Below are positions 1 through 10,936 of a stretch of 64,000 nucleotides of DNA, piece by piece. The stretch lies in assembly GCA_039545295.1 (NCBI GenBank), contig BCIK01000011.1, forward strand, positions 304,132 through 368,131. The letters are read 5' to 3'. Below the pieces are notes generated by a model, which made no database searches, was not told the origin of the DNA, and was given only the letters and a program-made list of their open reading frames with translations. The translations under genes and the position numbers were made by a program. The DNA is from Udeniomyces pyricola (Eukaryota > Basidiomycota > Tremellomycetes > Cystofilobasidiales > Mrakiaceae). Every line of letters begins with the position of its first letter. The stretch's first letter is position 1.

Positions 1-428
1 CGATCAACTGACACAGAGTCAGCCAACAATCGTCAAGAGATGTGGGAGATGGCAGATGCGCCGGACGGGTAAAGTTTAGGGGATGAGGTGAGGCGAGAAA
101 AGCGATATGGGACGATGATGGCGAAGGATTGGATGGAAAAGGCAGTGGAGTGGAATGGGGAGAAGACCTGGCGCTCTGGAAAAAACGATCGCAACAAGGA
201 AAAGAAAGTCAACGAGAGTTCGTGCGAAGCAGGGCCACAGACAGCAAGTAACGAGCGACTGACCTCCTCTCTACCCTGCCTCGGTAGACCTTCGGGGTTG
301 AAGTTGAGGTCTGCAGCGAGGTGGTAGACGAGGGAACCTGGCTTGACGCGAGGCGATTCGGGACGTAGGTTGGCGGCGGCGGCGGCGAGAACAGGAGTGA
401 TCGTTAGGAAAGGAGAGGGTGAAGACAT
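1..428 (-). CDS. 5' part of unknown gene (runs off left edge)
   Basis: A minus-strand ATG at 428 opens a reading frame of 51 codons that begins MSSPSPFLTITPVLAA and later contains GSLVYHLAADLNFNPEG. It meets a good donor (G|GTAGAG) after position 275. A matching acceptor with a CTGAC branch site lies at about position 8 (TGTGTCAG), so the next exon would start at 7 and leave the window. I do not recognise the protein. The composition (Ala run, Pro/Arg/Glu, then a hydrophobic-polar stretch) looks coding and unlike the flanking intergenic DNA. The long open frame that covers 33-746 on this strand is not itself the gene, because it reads through the proposed intron. Confidence is limited by the short visible part. 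Confidence 0.4.
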
Positions 429-1201
429 GGGGGACAAGGTGGAATGGGAGAAGAAAACTAGGATAAAGGGCCAAAGCAAAAACGCTTGGCACGAACAGGA
501 GAAAAAGACACGAGCGAGATTGGGAACACAGAGCGGGGGCGTGAAGGGGGAGAAACCAGAGGAAAGACAATAGGAGAAAGGGAAAGAAAGAAAGTGCCGG
601 CCGATGGCTACGTTGGTATGAGTGAGACAGGGCGATGGGAAGCGAGGAAAAAGAGGAAGGACGGTTGGAAATGGTGTTGGATGTCCAAAGACAGCGTTTG
701 ATGGGTATATATAGTAGCGTTGAAAGGTGTGTAAGACGTTGGACAAAGGGGAGACGTGATCAGATTATAGGAAGGGTCAGGGTAGATGTGCGGAAGGGCA
801 TTACAAGATAAGGTCGTAAGGGGAGGGTATGGTCTGGACTAGCAGTGCTACGTGTCGAGAGGAGAGGAGGAGTGATGATCAGAGTGAAGCCAGATGTGAG
901 GTTGCCGAGGATTGGCATACAAAGGCAACATTGACGGCAAGCTCTTCCTCTTCTCCCGGTCCATTATACTGAAAGTCATTCCCGTCACCCGATCTAATCA
1001 TCCGACCCACCACGCCAACCGGTCTCCCCTCCCCTCCCGTCCCCTACCAAAAATCCAACAACGGACGTGAATTTATACCGTCAACCAAGACCGAAACCAA
1101 ACCGAGAGCGGAGCGTGTGCGAGAGGGAGAGACGAGTTGGAGGGAAATGTGGAGCAGAGGGAGGAAGGGGGGTTATGTCATTGGCGCAGGGTACGGATAC
1201 T
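429..1201. other. Intergenic region downstream of CK1
   Basis: No convincing gene. The plus strand is purine-rich, meaning pyrimidine-rich on the strand of both flanking minus-strand genes, as in other UTRs of this window. It should hold the 3' end of the casein kinase transcript and the promoter of the gene at the left edge. A tatatata stretch lies near 705-712. Confidence 0.6.
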
Positions 1202-3084
1202 CTAGTACCAAGCCTGCGGCTGAGCGGGCTCATCCGGTCGTCGTCGGGACGAGCTCGGCTGTTGCTGTTGCTGCTGCTGCTGCTGTTGCTGGGGGGCGGC
1301 GGCCCTGGTCGCGGACCTCAGTCTTTTAACGAAGAAAGAGCAAACAAGCCGGTTCGAACAAGATCAGCATTGAGGTGGACTGCAATTAGGAGCAGAAAGT
1401 AGATAATCGGCGATGAAACAGACGTCACTCACTGCCTATCGACTCCCGGCTGGGCTGCACCCTGCTGATCTTCGTCGCCGGTAATGACCCTCCTGCCGCT
1501 GGCGCGGGCGGGCGGCTGAGCCTGAGCAGCGCCAGGTGCGGGAATGGCATCGTCGCTAGCCCGAGTGACCGAGACTGACCAGTCGAAGACGTAGTCGTAC
1601 TGGAAGGCCTCGCGGACAAAGAGGTCTCGGAACAGTTTGCGAAGGTACGAGTAGTCAGGCTGATGGAAGAGAACGATGGAAGGCAGGTCAGTCAACAGAA
1701 AGACGGAATCAGAAGTCCGAAACTCCGCCGCAACAGTCCACACGAACCTTGTCGTCGAATCGGAGCGATCGGCAGTAGTTGAGGTAGATAGCGAACTCGT
1801 TGGGGAAGCCACGGCAGAGAAGCTCGGTCGGGGTAGTCATCTAGGAGGAAAACGTGTACTCGATATGTCAGCACCTGCGGATGTAGGACGAACGAGGGAC
1901 ACCGACGGCAGATGAGCATGCTTCGGACAACGTACCTTTTTCTCCATGATTCGGTCGTACTTCTGCTTCTTGGTCGCGGCCTTGAGACCCTGCCAAGGAA
2001 GCTGGCCTCGGAGGAAGTACATGAGAACGTAACCGAGCGACTCAAGGTCGTCTCGCCTCGACTGCTCGACACCAAGATGGGTGTTAATCGAGGTGTATCG
2101 AGCAGTACCCGTCAAGTTCTTGTTCTCACGGTAGGGGATGTGAAGGTGAGTCTTGGGGTCTCGGTACTTCTTGGCGAGTCCAAAATCGATGATGTTGACC
2201 TGGTTGCCTCGCTTGCCGATGCCCATCAAGCTGTGGTAGATATCACAAAACAAAGTAGAGGGGAGAGGGGAAAAACCAAACAGCTACCGTTAGAAATCGG
2301 GAGCTGAATGACAGCGACCACACCGGGTACAGATGACGACGCACAAGTTGTCCGGCTTGATGTCTCGGTGGATGAAGTTTCGAGAGTGGGTGTATTCAAC
2401 TCGAGAAATCTGAGGGCACAGGAGAGACGGAGAGAGACAGATCAATGTCAGCCAGGCAATTCCTACGAATTGAAAACGAACGAACTAAATCAGACTCACC
2501 AGCTGGTCGGCCAGGAGAAGAACCGTCTTGAGCGAGAACTTTCGGCTGCAGAAGTTGAAGAGATCTTCCAAACTCGGACCAAGGAGATCAAGGACCATGG
2601 CGTTGTAATCGCACTGGCAGAAGGAAAACAGCGCAGGAGCAAGAGGTTAGGACGATCAGTGGTTGAACCGGCTAGCACTCCCGAGAGTCAGCGAGCGCAC
2701 CCCAAGTCGCCGATCGAAAGAAGACTCACCTCAGTTCCGAACCACCTGACAAAGGGAACTCCAACACCACCGGCGAGGCTCTTGTAAACCTTGCTCTCGT
2801 ACTCCAGCTGAGGGTGTTTGGCCTTAATGGACTCAAGCTTGATGGCGACTTCCTCACCAGAGACGATGTTGACACCAAGGTAGATGTCACCTGTAGACAT
2901 ATCGCACAGTCGTCGGCCAGACCAAGTCAGTTGATATGTCCCTCGGTGGAGCTCCGCTTGGAGACCAGATCGAATCAAAGAAGAGGAGGAGTGGGAATGA
3001 AGATGAAGGTGACGCACCGAAGGATCCGCTGCCAATCTTCTTGCCAATTCGGTACTTGCCGCCTACTCTGAGATCGGTCGCCAT
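1202..3084 (-). CDS. Casein kinase 1 (delta/epsilon, Hhp1-like), 8 exons
   Basis: Serine/threonine kinase of the CK1 family, spliced length about 380 residues. Exons read 3084-3018, 2890-2730, 2613-2500, 2409-2345, 2230-1936, 1840-1748, 1659-1433 and about 1322-1202. The start [20 protein letters not shown] leads into the glycine loop GSGSFGDIYLG. The VAIK lysine, catalytic HRDIKPDN (residues 128-135) and DFG (151-153) are all present, as are the CK1-specific [10 protein letters not shown], the CK1 substitute for the APE motif (SINTHLG) and [14 protein letters not shown]. The order and wording match CK1 delta/epsilon/Hhp1 kinases, which act in DNA repair, vesicle traffic and clock-like signalling; the exact role here is inference. 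The tail is Ala/Pro/Gln-rich with ten glutamines encoded by CAG/CAA. The last intron has only weak acceptors (AAAAG after 1323, or GAG after 1317), both in frame, so two residues of the tail junction are uncertain. Confidence 0.93.
1259..1295 (-). repeat. CAG/CAA run coding polyglutamine in CK1 tail
   Basis: On the minus strand a CAG/CAA run encodes ten consecutive glutamines after a Pro, inside the last exon of the casein kinase gene. It reads as mixed CAG and CAA codons. The reading frame through it agrees with the upstream kinase exons, which supports the terminal exon call. Confidence 0.75.
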
Positions 3085-4531
3085 TGAGTTCTGATTTCGA
3101 AAGAGATCCGGACGAACCGAGGGCGAGTATAGACATGAAGAGCGATCCGAAGGGTAGGAGAGCGAACGGAAGGGCAGGTTCCATGGGCGGGAAGCGAGAG
3201 GAGATGAAAGAAATCACGGGAGCGAAGGGAAGGGTCACAGGGGAGAGAAGAGAAAGGCGGCCAAGCGCTTGATCAGCTTCCAATCGGACAGCACATGGTC
3301 ATACGCGTCAGGTACGATGTTGACAGCAAATGCGCGTATATAAAGCCAGGATCTGCTTAACAGCCAGACGAAGCAAGGGTACACGAGACAAAGGTATCGA
3401 AAGACCCTGTTGCAGCATCGCATCTTCCTCGTTGGCAGAGCTCCAGCACCATCCTCGCTTCATGCTGGCCAGCCCCCCGTCCCCTGCCTCTCGACCGGAT
3501 ACGATATCCGTCGCCATTCCCTTGCGATCCTTCTACGCTATTGCAGCTCCACAGTTTCCTGCTTGCCTCTTTGAGATAGACTAGATCCAAGAGTCTGTCT
3601 ACGCTCGTCGAATCGCGAGGTCATCGTCACTTCTCCCTTCCTCCCTTCCTCCCTTCCGTTCCAAGCCGTGCGCGCTGGCTGGTCCCTTGGCGCACCGATG
3701 TCGCAATCTCGCACACTGCCACGCCGCTGTGCCATCTAACACAAAACGACGCGTCTGATCCCAACCGGACGAGAACACAAACTCACGAGTGAAAGTTAGG
3801 GTTGAAAGGTATTGAGGTGTTCGTGAAGAAAGATGAAGGAGGAACGAGCTTTTCGTGGATGCGACGGGAAGTGAAGGACGAGGAGAGCGAGAGAAGTGGG
3901 ATCGGGTGAGGGTATGTAGGTGCGTGTGTTGGAGATGGAAGGGTGACCTGAAACCTATTGGAGTTGTATGAAGCGAGATGACGATAGAAATGTCGATCAC
4001 GCGGCAGAAGCGAGGTTGGTTAGGGAAAGTCAGAAGGGAATGAGGACGAAGGCGGTGAAGGGGTCAGGAGAGGGGAAACGAAGGAGAGTGAGACAACAGG
4101 TTTGCTAGGATCTGGAGCGCGCAGAGGCGAGCGCCGGAAACGTGGGAAGTGATAGAGGATGAGCAGATGGAGTTGCAGGACTGACAAGTTGGAGTGGGGG
4201 AGAAGGTCGAGATAGCAAACCGCAAGACGGAGAGTCGGCAGAGACAGGAAAGGGGGGGGAGGGGGTTTGGACGACGTTGGTACAAGAAAGGAGCGAAAGG
4301 GGAGGACAAAGACAGCTTGCTTGCTTAGCCAGCCTAAGCCAGGCCTAGCCTCCCTTGCGATCCCCAGCTCAGCGGCCCTCTTTGATTTCTTTATACATTT
4401 TATCATGGGAAATGCTTCTCCATCAAGAAGTCTTTAGCCAAGATCGTCTTCATCCCTTTGGCACGAGCACATCCGTCGTATTCATAATCACAATCAAATA
4501 ACGATGCGCGACTGCCAATACTATATTCACA
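3085..4531. other. Intergenic region upstream of CK1
   Basis: Contains the CK1 promoter and 5' leader, and the 3' end of the neighbouring ThuA-domain gene, both on the minus strand. I see no ORF with conserved motifs. Open stretches around 3600-4000 and 4020-4406 on the minus strand are Ser/Phe/Leu-rich translations of pyrimidine-rich DNA and do not look like proteins. A run of G (4252-4265, broken by one A) is present. Confidence 0.55.
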
Positions 4532-6358
4532 TCACACCGAGAGCGCCAGAGCGAAAAGTGACCCTGCCACGCTCAGCTCCATCAGCGATCGCGACGACCG
4601 GCTAGTTGCATCAGCCCCACTGGTCGTCGAGCTCGAAGGAGAAGCTGATGCAGAAAAAGAAGAGCTCGACGTCTTGGACGAGGTTGGTCCAGTCACACTG
4701 CTCGCATGATATGGTTCGAGGCGATGAACCAAGAGAACAAAGAAATGGAAACATCCAAAACGGCAGTCAGACGCTATCTCATACTCATACAGTAACAGCA
4801 AAATATCTAATGTCGAGAGACAGAGTCACCAACGTACCTCGATGTTGTAGCGGAGGCGCTGGTAGTGCTACTGACAGCTGAGGTCGACGAATCGGACCGC
4901 GTTGCGTTACCGACTTGGCCGTCGCTTGTAAAGGCCAGCGTCTTGCCTCCTTGAAGGGTCCACAGCAGGCCTTCCATCACATGGGCGAGGAACGTATCGT
5001 TCTGTATCAATTCAAAGGGTAAAGTTGTATGTGAGCGCAGGCTTATGCATATCGAGAGCCAACAGGGACAAGATTACGAACCGTCCAAGTCTCGTTGGTA
5101 TGTCCGAGTGAAGTGAAGAAGGAGCGACCCGCGTGCGCCACATCGTCGACCGCAGCTCCGTGATCTTGATACCACGCGATGGGATGCGGCGAGCCCATAT
5201 TGTAGTTGCCGGTTGAGCTTCCAGTATCTATGGAGAAGAGCAAGTCAGGATGTGTGTGCAACCATTCACGACTAATTTGGTACCAGTCGCGCTGAACACA
5301 TGGTCCTATGGCGCTCGCAAGATTGACAAAACCTAGATCGGGATGCATGTATCAACGCTCACGCTGGTAAGATGAATTGTCAACGGTCATAAGGACAGTT
5401 GCCCCCACGGTCCGAGGGTCCGACCTGAAATAGTAAACCTCTTCCTCCTAGGATAACAGAGACGAGATCGAGCATACATGGCATTTAGGGCACGGTGTTG
5501 TTGCCTGTGAAGCGGGGCTTGCGGTGCAGTCAACTCACAAACGACCAGCGATCAGGGACCATCGTCATGGCTGGGTGCGTCTTATTGAGTGGAAGGAAAG
5601 TCTGGGTGGGATGGCTCACTCTTGTCAGCTTAATCATCTTCATTCAAACAGAAACAACATAGGCTGGAGCGAGAACTCACAGCGAGCTGTAATTCTGGAT
5701 GATAATCAAACAAAGCACCGACTTGCTTCCTGAAGAAGTCTTCTTCGAACAAGCATGCACATCCCGAATGGATGGCTACGAGGGCGCCTCCTTTCTGTAG
5801 CCAAGAGAGCAAGGCAGTCTTGCCCGTAGCATCGAGTACTGAATACGCGAAAGCGATTGTTGAAGGTGGATCAGCGAGTATTAGCTTGTTATGCGACATA
5901 CTCATCAGAGTGACACATTTGGTCCGGTGCACAGAAAAGCAAAGTAGGTCAAGAGAATCATAAGACCAGGGATCATCAGGCTAGCTAGGTACCTTCGTCT
6001 GAGTTGGACACAAACATGATGCCGTCGAATCTCTCGAGGCCATCGTCAGTGAAGAGAGCAGGATCCTCGGAAAAGGTAAATGTGACGTCGTAGGTGGGTC
6101 CTTGTTGACCGAGAGAGGCAATGGCCGTCGGAATGGATTCGTGTCTGTATCCTAGAAGGGATGTGGCAGAGCTGACGTCAGGGACGACAGTAATCGTACG
6201 GCCAGAAGACGCGTCGAGGACGATCGACAAACGCTTGCGGTGTTGAGCGACGACGAACCTACGGTACGCGTGTAGACAAGCACGGAAGGCATGGCTTGAA
6301 CAATGGTTGAGGATGTCAACAGACAGACACAAGCAAGGTGGAAACCCCAGGAAAGCAT
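4532..6358 (-). CDS. Secreted GPI-anchored ThuA-domain protein, 8 exons
   Basis: Predicted extracellular protein of 343 residues with a ThuA (class I glutamine-amidotransferase-like) fold. Exons: 6358-6268, 6151-5993, 5838-5681, 5601-5539, 5447-5363, 5227-5082, 5001-4838, 4697-4532. A signal peptide (MLSWGFHLACVCLLTSSTIVQA) is followed directly by the ThuA start VLVYTRYRHESIP. Family landmarks follow in order: FDGIMFVSNSDE, GGALVAIHSGC, MVPDRW, MGSPHPIAWYQDHG, and SLGHTNETWTND with FLAHVMEGLLWTLQGG. A Ser/Thr-rich stalk and a C-terminal hydrophobic segment (LMELSVAGSLFALALSV) fit a GPI anchor signal. Bacterial ThuA proteins belong to trehalose/sugar utilisation; the fungal function and substrate are unknown. 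An alternative exon at about 5327-5228 is open but does not match the family, so I treat it as intron. Confidence 0.85.
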
Positions 6359-6574
6359 TGCTGAGTCGGTGGAGCGTCGGTTGCTGTATATAAGCTCAGT
6401 CGTCGGTTGAAGCAAGCAGGAGGGAAAAGGGCCGGACGGAGGGAGGCAACGCCGGTCGATGGAAGCGTGCAGCTACGCCTACAAGCTACGCCAGCATGGA
6501 ATTGTACTGCGCGGTGAATGTGATGCTCCTCCTCGCGCGGTAATCTAGCTACCGTTCCTTCCTCCCCGACGCCA
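6359..6574. promoter_or_regulatory. Short divergent promoter (ThuA gene / PXA gene)
   Basis: Only 216 bases separate the start codons of two divergently transcribed genes, so they must share promoter DNA and leader sequence. A TATA-like tatataagc lies near 6386-6394. I cannot identify factor sites. Confidence 0.6.
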
Positions 6575-8731
6575 ATGGTGCTCAGGCCCCCCCATCTATC
6601 CGCCAACTCCTCCACCTTGGCTACCCTATCCGCCTCACCGTCATCTGCCACCCCACCTACGGCAAGCGCGTACCTCGTCCGCAAGCTTCTCTTCCCTCAG
6701 CTCAGCCCGAATCAGCCCGTCCCGAGGATCATCCGAAGCCGGAGCGAAGACAGCGATCAACTCGATGACGAGTGAGCTCGCCTCCTCTCCAGTTTACACC
6801 ATGCCTTTCCAACCCAATTTCAAGCAGGGTTTTGTTCTGACGTATGCCATACTTCTGTTACTTTGTTAGGCTATACTACTTCATCGCGCTCGCCTTGAGA
6901 GGATTCGTCGTGAGTCAATCGGCGCGACGTCGCCCATCCCCGCTCTGACTTGCAGTGTCCTGTTCCAAAGCGAATCATCAGTGTCACGATTGGACGACTA
7001 TCGATTTCAATTTTTGTAAAGTCGAGAGTCATGGATGGGCGAATAGGGCACTTCCAGGCAAAATGTCGATCAGTGAAGCTCATCACGCGTCTCTCCATCA
7101 CGGACCCCTTCCCCTTGTCACCTTGCATCTCCTTCGCCCTTTTGTCTAGCTGCCATGGTATTCCAAGGTCTCTCCTCGGGATCGCGACTTTCTTCCGCAC
7201 ATCGCCTCCATCCTCATCCACCTCATCCATGTCCTCGAACCTCGCCTAACGCCCCAAGAGCTCACGCCCTTCCTGCTCCTTCATCTTCCTTCTCTTCTGG
7301 CTCATCATTTCCGCACTGCTCACCTTGCCACACGTCTCCTTACTACAACCCATCCATACAACACGACTGAAGAGATCTTAGATGTCTTACAACCAGCCAT
7401 TGGCGTCATCAAGGCTGAAGATGAAGGGGCACCTGGCTTAGATCCGCTTTGGGTAGGCCAGATGGTCGAAGGTGTACTTAAGTTAGGCTTGCCGGCTGAA
7501 GATTGGAATAGCCTGTTGGAAAGGACCATGGTCAAAGAGGTCATGGGAAGAGTCGTACTGGGAGCGGTGGTGAAGAAAATTGTTCAGCCGTGGTTTTGGT
7601 GGGGTGTCTTACTGGGGAGCCTGGGGGAGAAGAAGGGATCTGCAGAGGTAAATCTTGTAGCGTTGGAAGCTTCTCTGCCTACCATGTATACACCACTGAC
7701 TCAAACAACAACACTCACATATCTAGAGCAACCACCATTCTCGCTCGGAAGTGACATCGCATACATCAACCCTACCTACCTCGCCCTCGCCTCCACAGCA
7801 TACAAGCAGCCCATCACACCGCACGATCACCGTATCATCCCTCATCATCACCTTTCTCACCCTCCTTCAAACCCTCACCGACGTATTTCTTTCTTTGTTC
7901 ACCACATTCAAAAAGATGCTCAAACTCCATGCGGCTTCGCCTCCATTAGATCGGCAGTACGCGAACGTCCTAGTTCCGTGGATCGCGCTTTTGGCGGCAG
8001 TCTTGGATGCCGAATCGAGGTTGACCACGCAGATCCTGGTGTGGTGGTTGCACGGCATAGCAATCATGCTCGGATCTGCTGGGCTTGATAGGTCAGTCAA
8101 ATGCTGACTGAGAGGAATCGATGTACTACCTCAAGAGATCTAACCTGTTTATGAAATCATCCCCAAATCCTGTCAGACTCGTTCCCTATCTCGTGTCAAC
8201 CGCCCTGAATCATCGTACAGCGACCCTCCTCGTCGTCAGACTTCAATTGATTCTCTTTCCCAACGGTTACCCGGGTCCGTCCCCTCCGGATCCGACGACG
8301 GATGAGCAGATGGAGATGCGGGATCGATTGGAACGATTACTGGAAGCAAAGATCCCTCGTGCGTTTTTGTCCCTACCTCTTGTCAATCTTTGGCTTGTTT
8401 TGGTTTCTGTTTCGTCATTGACTATCAGACTAACTTCTCATATCGATGGTCTACTACAGTAATACCAAAGCGCCTCTTTTTCCCTTGCAATTCTTCTACT
8501 AGTTACCCATCGACCCCGTCCAATCTGAAAACTCACATGCCACCCCCGATCACGCACCCGCCACGATCTATTGCCCCGCTCCTGGAGCCGCTCGCGAATG
8601 CCCAAGGAAACACGCACCTCATAGCACATATCATCGGTTCACTTGTCGGCGTCGTCTTTCCAGAACTGGCCGCGGAGGATTCGACGGGCATGTCTGCAGT
8701 AGGCAGTCGAGGATTAGAAAGTCCAGGATAA
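6575..8731 (+). CDS. PXA-domain protein, 6 exons
   Basis: Spliced protein of 517 residues; exons 6575-6771, 6870-6909, 7150-7647, 7727-8091, 8177-8358, 8460-8731. PXA (PX-associated) domains occur in sorting-nexin-like proteins tied to endosome and ER-contact membranes. Supporting text in order: DDELYYFIALALRGFVLPWYSKVSP, then IASILIHLIHVLEPRL, HLATRLLTTTHPYN, MVEGVLKLGLPAEDW, VMGRVVLGAVVKKIVQPWFWW, and a C-terminal PLLEPLANAQGN...IGSLVGVVFPEL. No PX or nexin-C domain follows, as in the fungal PXA-only proteins. The exon 2 to 3 join (intron 6910-7149) is set by restoration of the conserved WYSKVS segment. The last junction (8358/8460) is in frame but the next 25 residues are less typical, so that join is less sure. 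Confidence 0.8.
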
Positions 8732-9659
8732 GCGGAGATGACGGAACAGCTTCTTATCATGGGTCGAATGACGAATCAATGATGTCCCGTTCAACACGTA
8801 GTCCTCATCATTGTAAGACGTTTTTGGAATCACCATGGCATATCGGAGAACGCACTACTGAAAGCAAAATCGGGAGGGAGGTAGCCAAACTACACCAAAC
8901 ACAAACGGAAAATAAACACAGACCAGATAAAAGACGAACCGAAAGACGACGAGGGGTAAACGAAAGCGAGAGAGAAAGAGAGGGAAGGAAAGAGGCGATA
9001 AAATTACAGTTGAATCACGGAGAAGAAGGGAAGAAGGGACACCCGAAAAAATGTCTGGGTATGTAGCGCAGCAAGAGAGTGGACGGAAACTTAGGAAGAG
9101 AGGGGACAAGGGAAGGCCGTATCGTGAATGTGGCGGAAAGGATGTGGCTGAGAGAGCGTGAGATCGAAGGAATGACAAACGGGAATCAAAGCTGATCAAG
9201 GAGGAAGACCGAAAAAAAAGGTGACAAGACTAGAAATGGAATGAGATGAGGAAAAGATTATTGACGAAGACTGGCGAAGTAGAAAAGCATAAGGTCCCAA
9301 GGTTGATAATAGATAAGATTGAGAAAGTAAGGCTGCACGTAGGGAAGTACTAGGTGGTCAGGCGGTGATGGTTGATAAGGTAGGACAGAGATATGAGCAA
9401 GCAGTAAAGAAAAGGACGTAAAGGGACATGGTTCGACGTGAGGCGTAAATATGGAGATTCGTGGTCGAGGATAAAAGTGGGAAGAAGAGGAGGGTGCTGA
9501 AGCAGATTGAAACAAGCCGAGAAATGTCGACATAAAGGAAGACTGACAGACGTTGACAAAAAAAAAAAAAAAAAGCAGAGTGACAGCAGATCGTGACGAG
9601 AAGAAGAAGGAAGGAAGGAAATAGAAACAGCCTTGAAAACAATTATCGTATCGACACAC
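8732..9659. other. Convergent 3' intergenic region
   Basis: Lies between the stops of the PXA gene (+) and an unknown minus-strand gene. From about 8870 to 9650 the plus strand is strongly purine-rich, so the minus-strand transcript has a pyrimidine-rich 3' region. An A17 run lies near 9559-9575. No gene seen. Confidence 0.6.
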
Positions 9660-10852
9660 TCAGAAAAACGTGAGAGGCGCAAGCTCTCGTTCGGCAGCAC
9701 GTTCCTTCCTGGCCTTAGCAACTCGGCCTTCGGGAACATTGCCAATCAGAACGATGCGCTCCTTGATCTCCCGCACGAACAGAGCAGAGGGGAGATCGCC
9801 CGTCACGATGGAAGGGAGCGTCAGTCCGTCCCGAGCCTTTTGAGGTGAGCTTTGTGGCGTGACAAGTTGAGGAGCATCCGAGTTGGACGAGGATGTAGAA
9901 GCGTACGAGCAGATAGAGGCGAGGGATGCCCGGCGAGTGAGGGGAGATGAGACCGTAGTTATAGAGGGAGAAGGTGACATTGTCGAGACCACACCTGTCA
10001 ATTTCTCGAATGCGCGGAGACGGGCTCGGTGGGCTCGGATCTTTGTGGGATCTGTTGGAAGTGTCGAGAGATCATACGGGATGGAACCTGAAGACGTGTA
10101 GATGGAGGAAGGTGAATCTAAACCGTCGGGCAAGGAAGTGTCGATGGTCGAAGGTGCCAGGTAACGGGTAGGCAACACTGGAACTGGAGGCAGATTAAAC
10201 TCCCAGTCCATCCAGTCCTGGGGGGGCTCCTGCATGGGAAGGGAGGCTGTCGAAGCGGCATGTCGAAGAGTTCGAAGAGCTACACGTAAGACACGAGAAG
10301 GGATCTAGAGGTCAACGATCGTTTTCTTCCAGTTACAGGATGACACAAAGAAACTCGGAAGTATGCTGCTCACGTGCTCCCTCGTGATCGGTGATCCCCA
10401 GGCCGTTGCTGGTGGCACTTTTTGAAACGCTGGCCTTGCGCCTAAGGAGTTCGACTGAGCCAAAGTCAGTCAATCCTTTGAGACGACCGTCGCGGATGAC
10501 GAGTGGAACAGGGGTTTGAGCCGGAGCGAACGCGAGGGAGCCGAAAATCGGGATTGACCGAAGGGAGGGGAAGGCGGGGGCCGAGACAAGACGGCTTGGC
10601 GTCGGAGGACTTGGTCGAGGCGAAGAGAAGTCGTGCTCGGTCTCTACAGAAGCCAACAGAAGCAACGATGGAGCGACGCAAGGCTCCGAGATGGTCTGAG
10701 AGAGAACGTGTAGGGTAACCGAGGTCAGCACAAGAAAAACATACCGCTCGCAAGAGAGAGAAACCGAGGCCGAAGGAGAGACTCGAACTGACCTCGACAA
10801 CGATCTTAGCCGCAGGAAGCTGGAGCGCTGAGCGCGACGCGGACCGAACCAT
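9660..10852 (-). CDS. Unknown protein, possibly mitochondrial, 3 exons
   Basis: Spliced protein of 333 residues; exons 10852-10793, 10695-10374, 10279-9660, all joins in frame with good GT-AG sites. I do not recognise a family. The first 20 residues (MVRSASRSALQLPAAKIVVE) are basic and amphipathic, compatible with a mitochondrial targeting sequence. The middle is Ser/Pro-rich. The C-terminal third has a more ordered part with FVREIKERIVLIGNVPEG followed by a charged RVAKARKERAAEREL. The start at 10852 has adenines at -3 to -1; an in-frame ATG at 10936 would add 28 residues but has a weaker context. It is likely a lineage-restricted gene. Confidence 0.6.
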
Positions 10853-10936
10853 TTTGACGAGACTTTTAAGCTTGGATGATTGTTTTGTAACAGACACGGA
10901 CTCAAGTGAGGGAAATGGTGATGAGGTCGACTGCAT

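Noticed and set aside
33..746. Long minus-strand open frame of 237 codons
   Set aside because: Translates to Phe/Pro/Ser strings from pyrimidine-rich DNA and reads through a donor and acceptor pair; only the part from 428 leftward looks coding.
5228..5327. Possible extra exon in the ThuA gene (FVNLASAIGPC...)
   Set aside because: Open and bordered by an acceptor, but it does not match the ThuA family, while skipping it joins conserved segments in frame.
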